Numbered from the stretch's first letter, positions 1-8,706 are shown. The stretch is DNA of 16,660 bases from Microbacteriaceae bacterium (GCA_947452355.1 CANGCU010000009.1:1-16660); one strand, 5' to 3'. Numbers and translations: made by a program. Notes: generated by a model not told the origin, from the sequence alone.

Positions 1-2616
1 CTCGAAGCGCTCATCACGTTCCAGACGATGGTCTGTGACCTCACCGGTATGGGCACCGCGAACGCGGGCATGCTGGACGAGGCGTCCGCTGCCGCCGAGG
101 CCATGTTGATGGCTCGCCGCGTCTCGGGCAGCGAATCGACCGTCTTCCTTGTTGACGTTGACGCGTTCCCGCAAACACGGGCCGTTCTCGAGACCCGTGC
201 CGAGCCCATCGGCGTCACCCTGAAGTTCGTTGACTTCACTGGGGGCGAAGCCGCCACCGCTGTTGCCGATGGCGCGTTCGGTGCGTTGATTCAATACCCG
301 GGATCGTCTGGGCGAATCCGTGACATTTCGGCCGACATCGTCGCAGTCAAGGGCGTTGGCGGAGTTGCGGTGGTCGCAAGTGACCTGCTCGCACTCGCGC
401 TTCTCGTGTCACCTGGTTCACAGGGTGCCGACATCGTGATCGGCTCATCACAGCGATTCGGGGTTCCACTCGGTTTCGGTGGCCCGCACTCGGCGTTCTT
501 CGCGGTGGCCGAAGGGCTCGAACGACAAATGCCCGGTCGCCTCATCGGTGTTTCGCGCGACGCTGACGGTCGTCCCGCGTATCGCCTCACACTGCAGGCC
601 CGCGAACAGCACATCCGTCGGGAAAAGGCCACGTCCAACATTTGCACCGCGCAGGTCTTGCTCGCGGTTCTCGCCGCGATGTATGCCGTGTACCACGGTC
701 CGGTTGGACTTCGCCAGATTGCGGCCAACGTAGCAGAGCGCGCGCAACGGTTCGCTCGCCGTGCCGCACTGGCAGGTCACGACATCGTGCACGCGGAATT
801 CTTCGACACCGTGCAGGTTCGGGTTCCAGGAAAGGCGCACTCTCTGACCGCCGCTGCTCACGCCGCTGGCCTCCTCATTCACGCCGTCGACGCAGACATC
901 GTTCAACTCAGTTTTGACGAGCTCTCGACGGGCTTTGCAACAGGCATTCTCGCTGGCGGCGACGATGTGCTCATCGACCCCATCTTTGGTCTCGCGCCCG
1001 AGCCGCTTCCGACCGACATCGCAACACTGGCCGACTCAGCGATACCGTCGTCGCTCGTGCGTTCGGACGCCATTCTGAGTCACCCGGTGTTCAACTCGCA
1101 TCACAGCGAGACGGCGATGATGAGATTCCTCAAGCGTCTTGCCGACAAGGACTTCGCGCTCGATCGCGGCATGATTCCGCTGGGGTCCTGCACGATGAAG
1201 CTCAACGCGGCGACCGAAATGGAAGCGGTGACCTGGCGCGAATTCGGCGGGGTCCACCCGTTCGCTCCGACCGCCGACGTCGGCGGCTATCTCTTGCTCA
1301 TCTCGCAACTCGAAGAATGGCTCACGGAACTCACGGGTTACGACACCATCAGCCTCCAGCCCAACGCGGGAAGCCAAGGCGAACTCGCCGGCTTGCTCGC
1401 GATTCGCGGTTATCACCTGTCACGCGGCGACACCCACCGCGACACCTGCCTTATTCCCTCCAGTGCGCACGGCACGAACGCCGCATCGGCGGTTCTCGCG
1501 GGAATGAAAGTTGTTGTCGTTGACTGTCGTGAGAACGGCGATGTCGACATCGATGATCTTCGCGCGAAAATCGCCGAGCACGGCGAACGACTGGCGGCCC
1601 TCATGGTCACCTATCCCTCCACTCACGGGGTCTACGAACACGGGATTCGCGACATCACCGCCGCGGTTCACGATGCCGGCGGTCAGGTCTATATCGATGG
1701 CGCTAACCTCAACGCTCTTCTCGGTTTTGCCCGTTACGGCGACATCGGTGGCGACGTGTCCCACCTGAACCTGCACAAGACGTTCGCTATTCCTCACGGC
1801 GGTGGCGGACCAGGGGTCGGGCCGGTAGCAGCAAAGGCTCACCTCGCGCCATTCCTTCCGGGCCACCCGATGGCACAGTCGACGGCGCACCCCGCCTTCG
1901 ATTCAGTCACGGGCGGCGAAGGGCAGTACGTTCACTCCGGTGGACCTGTTGCTGCCGCGCCATACGGAAGTCCCAGCATCCTGCCGATTTCGTGGGCGTA
2001 CGTTCGCATGATGGGGTCCGATGGCCTGCGCCAGGCGACAGCTGCCGCGGTGCTCTCGGCGAATTATGTCGCCGCGCGCCTTCGCGAGCATTTCCCCGTT
2101 TTATATGCGGGCGAGAACGGACTCGTGGCGCATGAATGCATCCTCGACCTTCGGCCGCTCACTGCGGAGACAGGTATCACGGTCGACGATGTTGCGAAAC
2201 GCCTCGTCGACTACGGATTCCACGCCCCGACAATGTCGTTCCCCGTTGCGGGAACGCTCATGGTCGAGCCGACCGAAAGCGAAGACCTCGCAGAGCTCGA
2301 TCGATTCATCGAAGCGATGATTGGAATCAAGCGTGAAGCGGACGCGGTCGCTGCCGGCGAATGGCCAGCAGAGGACAACCCGCTCGTCAATGCTCCGCAC
2401 ACCGCCGACTGCCTCATTTCGGGGGAGTGGAACCACGCGTATTCGCGCGAGGTTGCCGCCTACCCGTGGCACGCCGTCGCCGCGAACACGGTGTCGGGGT
2501 TATTTTCACGAGCGGACCACGTCAAGTACTGGCCACCCGTGCGCCGAGTGGATGGCGCGTACGGCGACCGGAACCTCGCGTGCGCCTGTCCCGACCCGTC
2601 CGCGTTTGCCGACTAG
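1..2616 (+). CDS. gcvP: Glycine dehydrogenase (decarboxylating), P-protein of the glycine cleavage system, 3' part
   Basis: This is the PLP-dependent P-protein. It decarboxylates glycine and passes the aminomethyl group to the lipoyl arm of GcvH in the cytoplasm. The reading frame is open from base 1 (residues [16 protein letters not shown] match the GcvP N-terminal domain), so the ATG at 28 is internal and the true start lies upstream. The 871 visible codons fall short of the usual ~950-970, so about 80-100 N-terminal residues are missing. The C-terminal half shows [10 protein letters not shown] and the cofactor site [18 protein letters not shown]. Its lysine, codon 593 counted from base 1, is the expected Schiff-base residue. 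The C-terminus ends in the family-typical [10 protein letters not shown] followed by a Cys-containing tail. The single polypeptide is the long GcvP form, not split GcvPA/GcvPB. The stop overlaps that of the convergent protease gene. No defect is seen in the visible part. Confidence 0.97.
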   Translation, partial: LEALITFQTMVCDLTGMGTANAGMLDEASAAAEAMLMARRVSGSESTVFLVDVDAFPQTRAVLETRAEPIGVTLKFVDFTGGEAATAVADGAFGALIQYPGSSGRIRDISADIVAVKGVGGVAVVASDLLALALLVSPGSQGADIVIGSSQRFGVPLGFGGPHSAFFAVAEGLERQMPGRLIGVSRDADGRPAYRLTLQAREQHIRREKATSNICTAQVLLAVLAAMYAVYHGPVGLRQIAANVAERAQRFARRAALAGHDIVHAEFFDTVQVRVPGKAHSLTAAAHAAGLLIHAVDADIVQLSFDELSTGFATGILAGGDDVLIDPIFGLAPEPLPTDIATLADSAIPSSLVRSDAILSHPVFNSHHSETAMMRFLKRLADKDFALDRGMIPLGSCTMKLNAATEMEAVTWREFGGVHPFAPTADVGGYLLLISQLEEWLTELTGYDTISLQPNAGSQGELAGLLAIRGYHLSRGDTHRDTCLIPSSAHGTNAASAVLAGMKVVVVDCRENGDVDIDDLRAKIAEHGERLAALMVTYPSTHGVYEHGIRDITAAVHDAGGQVYIDGANLNALLGFARYGDIGGDVSHLNLHKTFAIPHGGGGPGVGPVAAKAHLAPFLPGHPMAQSTAHPAFDSVTGGEGQYVHSGGPVAAAPYGSPSILPISWAYVRMMGSDGLRQATAAAVLSANYVAARLREHFPVLYAGENGLVAHECILDLRPLTAETGITVDDVAKRLVDYGFHAPTMSFPVAGTLMVEPTESEDLAELDRFIEAMIGIKREADAVAAGEWPAEDNPLVNAPHTADCLISGEWNHAYSREVAAYPWHAVAANTVSGLFSRADHVKYWPPVRRVDGAYGDRNLACACPDPSAFAD

Positions 2617-3374
2617 GCGAATACGCCGGGGAACAGGAGAACTGCAAGCGGGTATCCGACGAACGCGGTGGTGTCGATGATGACGTGCGCGATGATGAGA
2701 GGTGCGAGTCGGCGCTTCCACAAGTAGAGCCCTCCGAACACCAACCCCATCGCGATGTTTCCAGCGAATCCGCCGAACCCCTGATACAGGTGGTACGAAC
2801 CGCGCAAGACGGCGGCGGCGACAACAATGACCCATGGCGACCACCCGATGGTTTTCAGCCGGTCGAAGAGGTACCCAACCACGACGACTTCTTCACCGAT
2901 CCCCGCGCGAAGTGCCCACAGGATGAGCACGGGGACCGTCCACCAGTGTGCGTCGAGGGCGGTCGGAACAACGGTCACGCCGATGTTGAGTGCGCGAGCC
3001 GCGAGGTACACGCCGATCCCCGGAACGCCGATCAACGCAGCGAGCCCAAACCCAACCGCGATTTCGTGTCGCATCTTTCGCCACGAGAACCCTTCCGTCC
3101 AGCCGATGCCGATGGCACCAAGACGCGGTGCTGAGTCACGCCAGACGAGCCACAGAACAAGTGCGACCGGTGCGAGTCCCGACACGACACCGAGAAGTTG
3201 GTAGAGGAGGTCGAAGAGTTCCTGAGTCGCCAGCGGTCGGTTCAGCGTCGCGGTTTGTTGGCTCAGTGGCGTCGGTTGGCTAAGCCTGTCCGCTATTCCG
3301 ACGATGGAATACAAAGCGGACATGCCGTAACTGAGGAGCAGTACGACAACGATTTCCCACTTTTGACGATTCAT
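2613..3374 (-). CDS. CPBP-family intramembrane metalloprotease-like membrane protein
   Basis: This 253-residue polytopic membrane protein belongs to the CPBP (Abi/Rce1-like) family. Motif 1 is the Glu-Glu pair E161-E162 in [16 protein letters not shown]. Motif 2 is H195 in RGSYHLYQG, and motif 3 is H230...D234 in AHVIID. These are the expected metal/catalytic positions. The Arg of the textbook EExxxR motif is replaced by Val (EEVVVVG), which I believe is common in an actinobacterial subgroup. I see roughly seven or eight hydrophobic segments. The frame could begin at a GTG at 3383. I chose ATG 3374 because a Shine-Dalgarno AAAGGTGG sits 5 nt before it, whereas the GTG lies inside that sequence. 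It is divergent from oppA and convergent with gcvP. The substrate is unknown. Roles proposed for the family include CAAX-type prenyl-protein processing, bacteriocin self-immunity and membrane signalling, and nothing here selects among them. Confidence 0.85.
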   Translation of the reverse strand: MNRQKWEIVVVLLLSYGMSALYSIVGIADRLSQPTPLSQQTATLNRPLATQELFDLLYQLLGVVSGLAPVALVLWLVWRDSAPRLGAIGIGWTEGFSWRKMRHEIAVGFGLAALIGVPGIGVYLAARALNIGVTVVPTALDAHWWTVPVLILWALRAGIGEEVVVVGYLFDRLKTIGWSPWVIVVAAAVLRGSYHLYQGFGGFAGNIAMGLVFGGLYLWKRRLAPLIIAHVIIDTTAFVGYPLAVLLFPGVFA

Positions 3375-3442
3375 GGACGCCACCTTTCGTCATGGACAAC
3401 GCTGTCAACATTACGTTTTGTAACCTAACTGTTTCATAACGC

Positions 3443-3473
3443 TCGACATTTTGCCGTTGAACGGCAATAGTCT
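3443..3473 (+). promoter_or_regulatory. Candidate oppA promoter (TCGACA, 19-nt spacer, TAGTCT)
   Basis: TCGACA at 3443-3448 matches the -35 consensus at five of six positions. TAGTCT at 3468-3473 fits the actinobacterial TAnnnT form of the -10 box. The spacer is 19 nt, longer than the usual 17, and is almost entirely filled by the palindrome listed separately. Transcription would begin near 3480, leaving a leader of about 60 nt before oppA. A competing reading pairs TTGAAC (3457-3462) with TAGAAC (3480-3485) at 17 nt. The choice is by eye. Confidence 0.4.
3451..3467. promoter_or_regulatory. Perfect 17-bp palindrome, probable operator upstream of oppA
   Basis: TTGCCGTT-G-AACGGCAA has two exact 8-bp arms around one central base. 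It lies between the proposed -35 and -10 boxes of oppA and about 75 bp upstream of the divergent CPBP gene start, so a bound regulator could affect both genes. There is no T-run after it, so a terminator is unlikely. The protein that binds it cannot be named. No regulator gene is present in the window. Confidence 0.5.
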
Positions 3474-3528
3474 GGGCTGTAGAACAGCACGGCTCGCATT
3501 TCACGCGGGGGTCAACCAACGTGCTTAC

Positions 3529-3536
3529 AAGGAGGT
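3529..3536 (+). promoter_or_regulatory. Strong ribosome-binding site of oppA
   Basis: AAGGAGGT is a full-length match to the anti-Shine-Dalgarno sequence. It is followed after 5 nt by a GTG start at 3542. It fixes the start codon and indicates heavy translation. Confidence 0.85.
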
Positions 3537-3541
3537 AATCA

Positions 3542-5350
3542 GTGAAAACCAAGCGAATTCTCGCTTCGGTGGCCGCCCTCGGAGCGAGCGTTCTCGTTCT
3601 TTCCGGTTGCGCGCTTCCATATCAATCCGAGGTCATTACCGGCACGTCCATCACGGTCGGCTGGAATGACATCGCATCAGAGTTCAACTCGGCGTCGGCG
3701 AGCGGCAACAACGTTGCTAACGCAATCCCGGCGTACATCGCGAACTCTGGCTTCAACTACTACGACGCAACCCCTGCGCTCGTGAAGCAAGACACATTTG
3801 GTACCTACGAGAAGACGAGTGACTCGCCCCTCACGGTCAAGTACACCATCAACGACGCTGTGAAGTGGTCGGATGGCGTCGCCGTCGATGGTGCAGACAT
3901 GCTTCTTGCATGGGTCGCCGGATTCGGGTACTTCAAGAACGCGGACGGGACTTACATGTTCCTTCACGCCGCACCTCGCGACGACTTGGCATCAACACTT
4001 CCGACCGTCAACGGCCGTACGCTTGAATTCTCTTACGACAAGGCTTACGTCGACTGGGAGATCAACTTCGGTGTTGGTGTTTCGGCACACGGAACGGTCA
4101 TGATGGCTCACCCCGAGATCACGGACCCCGCCGAGGCGAAGGCCAAGTTTATCGAGGCCGTCACCAACAAGGATCTCGCGTGGCTCCAGCCTGTTGCTGA
4201 CGCGTGGAACACCGGTTACCAGAAGACGGACGCCACCGCGGCCGAGACCGACCCGACGACCGGTTCGCTTAAGAACCTGTTCCTCTCGACCGGCCCCTAC
4301 CGCGTTGAAGAGGTTGTCGCTGACGACCACGTCACGCTCGTCTCGAACCCGCTGTACACGTGGGGCCCTTCGCCCAAGTACGAGCGCATCACCATCCGTG
4401 AAATCGCTGACCCGACCGCCGCAGTTCAGGCCGTCGACAACGGTGACGTCCAGGTGGCATCGGGACAGCCCACGGCTGACCTTCTCGCCCTCGTCAAGGG
4501 ACTCAAGAACGGTTCGTACACCGGTGGTGACGAGGCTGCTTTCGAGCACGTCGACCTCACCTTCAACAACGGTGGACCCTTCGACCCGGCAACGTATGAC
4601 GGAGACGAGGCAAAGGCGCTCGCTGCTCGTGAAGCATTCTTGCTGACGATCCCGCGTGACCAGATCCTCGACACCATCATCAAGCCGTTGAACGAGAACG
4701 CAACCCTGCGTAACTCGCTCTTGACGATCGCTGGATCGCCTAACTACGACGCAATCACCGCGGCAAACGGTTCGGACTTCTACGCCGGAACCGACGCAGA
4801 GCGTGTTGCGAAGGCCAAGGGAATCCTTGCGGATGCCGGAATCTCGACGCCGATTGACGTCAAGTTCTGGTACCCCACCGGCAACGTTCGCCGCTCACAG
4901 GAACTCGAGCTCATCCAGGCGAACAGCCTCCAGGCCGGGTTCAACGTGATCGACGATTCAGAACCCAACTGGGAGTTCACCGACCCGACGCTCTACCCGA
5001 TCAACCCACACGATGCTGTTATCTTCGCGTGGAGCTCGACGAGCCTCGCTATCACCGGTAACGACCAGCAGTACGGAACGGGCAAGCCGTCCAACTTCCA
5101 GGGCTACGCGAACACGTCAGTTGATGACAACCTCGCCGCTCTCGAGACGGAACTCGACCCGGCCAAGCAGGCTGAACTGCAGACCGCAGTTGAGTCGGCA
5201 CTGTGGGGTGACGCAGCGTCGCTGCCGATCTTCCAGTTCCCGGGTCTGACCTGGTGGGACAACGGAACGACTGGCGTCGTCCCGAACCCGCTGTCGCCTA
5301 ACTACTTCTGGAACTACTGGGAGTGGGCACCTGCAGCTGCAGCGCAGTAA
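3542..5350 (+). CDS. oppA: Peptide ABC transporter substrate-binding lipoprotein (SBP_bac_5 family)
   Basis: This 602-residue solute-binding protein of the oligopeptide/dipeptide class captures peptides outside the membrane and delivers them to OppB/OppC. The N-terminus MKTKR is followed by a hydrophobic stretch and the lipobox LVLSGC, so C23 should be lipidated after signal peptidase II cleavage. Family features include the segment KWSDGVAVDGADM near residue 110 and a C-terminal FPGLTWWDNG. The start is GTG at 3542, set by the strong ribosome-binding site. Codon choice favours AAC, AAG, TTC and TAC more than in neighbouring genes, consistent with high expression. A hairpin terminator follows directly and separates this gene from oppB. 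The peptide class bound cannot be read from the sequence. The symbol is used in the general sense of the family. Confidence 0.92.
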   Translation: MKTKRILASVAALGASVLVLSGCALPYQSEVITGTSITVGWNDIASEFNSASASGNNVANAIPAYIANSGFNYYDATPALVKQDTFGTYEKTSDSPLTVKYTINDAVKWSDGVAVDGADMLLAWVAGFGYFKNADGTYMFLHAAPRDDLASTLPTVNGRTLEFSYDKAYVDWEINFGVGVSAHGTVMMAHPEITDPAEAKAKFIEAVTNKDLAWLQPVADAWNTGYQKTDATAAETDPTTGSLKNLFLSTGPYRVEEVVADDHVTLVSNPLYTWGPSPKYERITIREIADPTAAVQAVDNGDVQVASGQPTADLLALVKGLKNGSYTGGDEAAFEHVDLTFNNGGPFDPATYDGDEAKALAAREAFLLTIPRDQILDTIIKPLNENATLRNSLLTIAGSPNYDAITAANGSDFYAGTDAERVAKAKGILADAGISTPIDVKFWYPTGNVRRSQELELIQANSLQAGFNVIDDSEPNWEFTDPTLYPINPHDAVIFAWSSTSLAITGNDQQYGTGKPSNFQGYANTSVDDNLAALETELDPAKQAELQTAVESALWGDAASLPIFQFPGLTWWDNGTTGVVPNPLSPNYFWNYWEWAPAAAAQ

Positions 5351-5363
5351 GCAGGAAATCACT

Positions 5364-5410
5364 AAACGGCAAGGGTCGGGCGTGCAAACGCCCGGCCCTT
5401 CGCCGTTTTC
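5364..5410 (+). terminator. Intrinsic terminator (or attenuating hairpin) between oppA and oppB
   Basis: The left arm 5364-5383 (AAACGGC then AAGGGTCGGGCGT) pairs with the right arm 5388-5408. The pairing has one bulged base and one G-U pair, giving about 20 base pairs. The loop is GCAA, a stable GNRA tetraloop. The right arm ends in a short TTTT run. It starts 13 nt after the oppA stop. Partial read-through would give high OppA and lower OppBC/DF. The T-run is short, so it might instead protect the oppA mRNA 3' end. Confidence 0.85.
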
Positions 5411-5440
5411 CTGCGTCAACACCCACGAGGCCTCTCCGTG

Positions 5441-5462
5441 CGGTTAGGATGACGGTTAGGAT
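5441..5462 (+). promoter_or_regulatory. Tandem direct repeat with two -10-like hexamers upstream of oppB
   Basis: CGGTTAGGAT occurs exactly twice, at 5441-5450 and 5453-5462, separated by GA. Each copy contains TAGGAT, an acceptable TAnnnT -10 box. No convincing -35 is seen at the proper distance. If either works, the transcript begins about 30-40 nt before the oppB ATG. The 12-bp period could also be a tandem protein-binding site. Confidence 0.35.
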
Positions 5463-5498
5463 TTGGCTCACAACAACGAGGTTGCAGGTAGGACTTAA

Positions 5499-7049
5499 AT
5501 GCTCAGTTTTGTTTCGCGGCGATTGCTCGCAACGCTTGCTGTATTACTCGTTGCGTCGTTTGTCGTTTATATGCTCACGGCTTACTCCGGCGATCCGCTT
5601 GAGGACCTGCGTACGCAGAACGACCCTGCTTCCGTCGCCAAGCGCGCGACGCTGACAGAGAAACTTGACCTCGGCACCCCGCCGTTCTTCCGTTATTTCA
5701 AGTGGCTTGGAAGTGCCGCGAGTTGCGTCATCGGACAGTGCAATTTGGGTATTTCTGTTACCCGCGGCGACGAACCCGTCGCCCACGCGTTGGGGAACGC
5801 GATGCAATCAACGCTGTCACTCGTCCTTCTCGCGACCGTCCTCTCAATTTTGCTCGGTGTCGCTATCGGAATGACAACCGCGCTTCGCCAATACAGCGGA
5901 TACGACTACACCGTGACATTCGCGGCATTCATCTTCTATTCGCTGCCGATCTTCTGGGTCGCCGTACTCCTCAAAGAATTCGGCGCGATTCGATTCAACG
6001 AATTCTTGGGTAATCCATCTATCCCATGGTGGATCGCGCTGTTAATCGGAATTGGGCTCGCGTTCGTCATCCAGGCAATTGTCGGTGGGCATTTGCGATT
6101 GCGCCTCCGGACCGCGGGTATTTCCCTTGTCCTGACAACCGCGATCCTGATCCTTCTCGACATCACCCAGTGGTTCCGTAGCCCGTCCATCGGAATCGTC
6201 GGGGTCGCGATTCTTGCAATCGGCCTCGGGGCACTCATGTTGTTTGTCACCTCCAACCTGACGAAACGGACCTTCCAGTTGTCCGTCGGTGCAACGGTCG
6301 TGGCGGTCATCGCGCTGTGGTACCCGCTTCAGTTCCTGTGGTTCTATTTCAACAATCCTCTGGCGATTCCGGTCGTGGCGATAATTATTGCGGGAATCGG
6401 TGTTCTGGCCGGGTTCTTCCTCGGCGGGGACGACCGTACCGAGGCAATGCGAGTCGCGGGCATCACCGGCGCTCTCGCCACAACGACTCTTGTCTTGGAC
6501 CAAATGATTATGCGCTGGGGTGAATACGTGCAGCTCATCCCCCTTCGGTCGGGTGTCATCTCGACCATCGGCGCGAACACACCAACGCTCGCGAACAATC
6601 CCGACACGTGGCTAAGGATGCTTGATTCGTCGACGCACCTCATCCTCCCGACTGCGGCACTCATGATCATTTCCATTGCGGGATACACCCGGTACACCCG
6701 TTCGTCGCTGCTCGAGGTGCTGAACCAGGATTACGTTCGCACCGCGCGCGCGAAGGGACTCCCCGAGGCAACGGTGATCATGCGCCACGCATTCCGAAAC
6801 ACGCTGATTCCGATTGCCACGATTGTCGCGTTCGATTTCGGTGGCGTCATCGGTGGAGCCATCATCACCGAGCGCGTGTTCGCCTGGCAGGGCATGGGTG
6901 CACTATTCAACCAGGGTCTGTACCACGTAGACGTAAACCTCGTCATGGGCGTATTCCTCGTGACGGGTGTGGCGGCGGTTTTCTTCAACATTCTCGCCGA
7001 CCTCGCGTATTCCGCACTCGACCCCCGCATTCGAATCACGGAGAGCTAA
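5499..7049 (+). CDS. oppB: Peptide ABC transporter permease, OppB/DppB type, with extra hydrophobic insertion
   Basis: This is the first inner-membrane permease of the peptide importer. The N-terminus has the family pattern of one membrane helix (about residues 8-26), the extracellular segment YSGDPLEDLR, then the transporter core. The EAA cytoplasmic loop that contacts the ATPase is at about residues 405-434 (YVRTARAKGL, MRHAFRNTLIPI). The C-terminus ends ALDPRIRI, as usual. At 516 residues it is far longer than ordinary OppB (about 305-340). The excess is one block at roughly residues 170-345 with about six additional hydrophobic segments, inserted before the segment HLILPTAALMI. AGGTAGGA precedes the ATG at a good distance. 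The gene is 3 nt upstream of oppC. The insertion is in frame, and nothing suggests a frameshift or a fusion artefact. Confidence 0.92.
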   Translation: MLSFVSRRLLATLAVLLVASFVVYMLTAYSGDPLEDLRTQNDPASVAKRATLTEKLDLGTPPFFRYFKWLGSAASCVIGQCNLGISVTRGDEPVAHALGNAMQSTLSLVLLATVLSILLGVAIGMTTALRQYSGYDYTVTFAAFIFYSLPIFWVAVLLKEFGAIRFNEFLGNPSIPWWIALLIGIGLAFVIQAIVGGHLRLRLRTAGISLVLTTAILILLDITQWFRSPSIGIVGVAILAIGLGALMLFVTSNLTKRTFQLSVGATVVAVIALWYPLQFLWFYFNNPLAIPVVAIIIAGIGVLAGFFLGGDDRTEAMRVAGITGALATTTLVLDQMIMRWGEYVQLIPLRSGVISTIGANTPTLANNPDTWLRMLDSSTHLILPTAALMIISIAGYTRYTRSSLLEVLNQDYVRTARAKGLPEATVIMRHAFRNTLIPIATIVAFDFGGVIGGAIITERVFAWQGMGALFNQGLYHVDVNLVMGVFLVTGVAAVFFNILADLAYSALDPRIRITES

Positions 7050-7052
7050 GCG

Positions 7053-8120
7053 ATGGCACGCAACAAATCGACTCCACCTCGCACGGAACAGCTTGCGCTG
7101 TCTGAGCTCACCATCGAACAGCGGCAGATCGAGGGCCTCAGCCTCTCGACACTGGTCCGACGCCGTTTCTTCCAGCACAAGGCCGCTGTGACGAGCATGA
7201 TCATCCTGGGGATAATCATCGTGTTGGCATTCACCTCGGTGGGAACCATCATCGGCGGTAGTGGCCGACTAGCCGCTGACACCACGTCAGGCCAAATCAT
7301 CCTCGACGGCATGCGCATCACGGGGTGGTGGCCGTTCGACTGGTATCACAACTACCCAATCACGACGGTCGGCGGCGTCCCTTCGTGGGAGCACCCGTTC
7401 GGTCAAGACACTCTGGGGAAAGACATCTTCGCTCGAGTCATGCGGGGAATCCAACAGTCACTGACAGTCGTCGCACTCATCGGGTCGATTGCCACCGCGC
7501 TCGGTGTGGTCATCGGTGCAATCTCGGGATTCTTCCGGGGCTGGCTCGACAGCCTTCTTATGCGCATGACCGACGTCATCATCATCATCCCCGGGCTCAT
7601 CCTCGGCGCGGTGTTGGGTCGAACAATCGGCGGTAACGCGATCTCCCTCGGGCTTCTGCTAGGTCTCGTGTCCTGGACAGGACTCGCGCGATTGGTGCGC
7701 GGTGAATTCCTGGCGTTACGCGAACGCGAATTCGTCGACGCTGCCCGTGTCGCGGGCGCATCCAATGCTCGAATCATTTTCCAGCACATCCTCCCGAACT
7801 CCATCGGAATCATTGTGGTCAATGCGACGCTTCTCATGAGTGCCGCCATTCTGACGGAAACTGCGCTGTCGTTCTTGGGATTCGGAATCACCGCACCCGA
7901 TATTTCGCTCGGCCAGATCATTTCTCAGTACAACGAAGCGTTCAAGACCCGTCCATGGTTGTTCTGGTGGCCGGGACTCTTTATTGTTGTCGTCGCGCTG
8001 TGCATCAACTTCATCGGTGACGGACTTCGCGACGCATTCGATCCTCGCCAGCGCCGTATGCCGAAGTTATCGAGCCTGTCTCGCCAATTCCGTGAACTCA
8101 CGGGAGGTGGCCGCTCATGA
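7053..8120 (+). CDS. oppC: Peptide ABC transporter permease, OppC/DppC type
   Basis: This is the second permease of the peptide importer and pairs with OppB to form the channel. The protein has 355 residues: a cytoplasmic N-terminal tail of about 45 residues, a first membrane helix at about 46-68, a long extracellular segment, the family-typical HPFGQDTLGKDIFARVMRG, and then the permease core. The EAA loop (REFVDAARVAG, IFQHILPNSIG) lies at about residues 224-253. The C-terminus GDGLRDAFDPR is also standard. GGAGAG lies 7 nt before the ATG, which is 3 nt after the oppB stop, so the two genes are surely co-translated. The stop forms an ATGA with an open frame running opposite the PH-domain gene. 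Length and motifs are normal. Confidence 0.94.
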   Translation: MARNKSTPPRTEQLALSELTIEQRQIEGLSLSTLVRRRFFQHKAAVTSMIILGIIIVLAFTSVGTIIGGSGRLAADTTSGQIILDGMRITGWWPFDWYHNYPITTVGGVPSWEHPFGQDTLGKDIFARVMRGIQQSLTVVALIGSIATALGVVIGAISGFFRGWLDSLLMRMTDVIIIIPGLILGAVLGRTIGGNAISLGLLLGLVSWTGLARLVRGEFLALREREFVDAARVAGASNARIIFQHILPNSIGIIVVNATLLMSAAILTETALSFLGFGITAPDISLGQIISQYNEAFKTRPWLFWWPGLFIVVVALCINFIGDGLRDAFDPRQRRMPKLSSLSRQFRELTGGGRS

Positions 8121-8131
8121 TCTCGGAATCG

Positions 8132-8704
8132 TTACCAGAACAGGGCGGTTGCTGCGGCGGCGGCAAGAACCACGAGAATTACCGCGAGGGGAACGTTGAC
8201 GCGCGACTCAATCCGACCGCTGTCGGTCCCTCGGCGTTCCCAGTGTCGACGGACAATGGCTGCTGCTCCACCGGAATCGGTCGTGACGAGGTCTCCGGGT
8301 CTAACAGTTCCCGCGAGATAGGTGGACTCGGGCAGATGCTGACCTTGGTCTCGACTAGCGACCATGGCGGCGTAACGGCTGGGTGCGGGTGCGGCCCAAA
8401 CGGAAATCTTCTTTCGACCGACGAACAGGGTGAGTCCCCACTTCGTGTCGATTCGGCTGATCGCACCCCACTCAATCTCATGGGTCATGACGACGTTGCG
8501 AACGTTGACGGAACCTTCTCGAATGATGAGTCGGGGTCGCCAGAATGCTGCATAGATGGTCGTTGCGAGGAATGCGGAAACGCCCAGTCCTCGCAGCCCA
8601 TCAGTCAGGGATCCTGTTGTGATGGCGGTTGCCGTTGCGGCAGCGCAGACAACAATAAAAATAACGGCGAGTACTCGACCGGAGCGGGACACGAAGGTCG
8701 TCAT
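8132..8704 (-). CDS. Small membrane protein with PH-like domain, antisense within the opp operon
   Basis: About 190 residues. Two hydrophobic segments near the N-terminus (VLAVIFIVVCAAATATAI; LGVSAFLATTIYAAFW) are followed by a soluble segment resembling bacterial PH-like domains of actinobacterial membrane proteins (WGAISRIDTKWGLTLFV, then KKISVWAAPAPSR). A final hydrophobic helix (VPLAVILVVLAAAAATALFW) ends at the stop. Two starts compete. ATG 8704 gives MTTFVSR and has GGAGG 2 nt upstream, which is close. ATG 8713 gives MEGMTTF and has no Shine-Dalgarno. I use 8704. It lies head to head with oppDF and tail to tail with oppC (11 nt between stops), interrupting the operon on the other strand. 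No promoter is obvious upstream, so one may lie inside oppDF. The function is unknown. Motif recall rather than a search supports this as the real strand. Confidence 0.75.
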   Translation of the reverse strand: MTTFVSRSGRVLAVIFIVVCAAATATAITTGSLTDGLRGLGVSAFLATTIYAAFWRPRLIIREGSVNVRNVVMTHEIEWGAISRIDTKWGLTLFVGRKKISVWAAPAPSRYAAMVASRDQGQHLPESTYLAGTVRPGDLVTTDSGGAAAIVRRHWERRGTDSGRIESRVNVPLAVILVVLAAAAATALFW

Positions 8705-8706
8705 AC

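Noticed and set aside
2361..3134. 257-codon plus-strand frame across the gcvP end and the protease gene
   Set aside because: It overlaps gcvP in another frame and is antisense to the protease with its clear motifs. The composition is Arg/Asp/Glu-rich shadow sequence.
3381..3383. GTG at 3383 as the protease start
   Set aside because: It lies within the Shine-Dalgarno region of ATG 3374, which has proper spacing.
3403..3408. Perfect TTGACA on the minus strand as -35 box of the protease gene
   Set aside because: At 17 nt spacing the -10 position would fall on AGGTGG, which is the Shine-Dalgarno of that gene.
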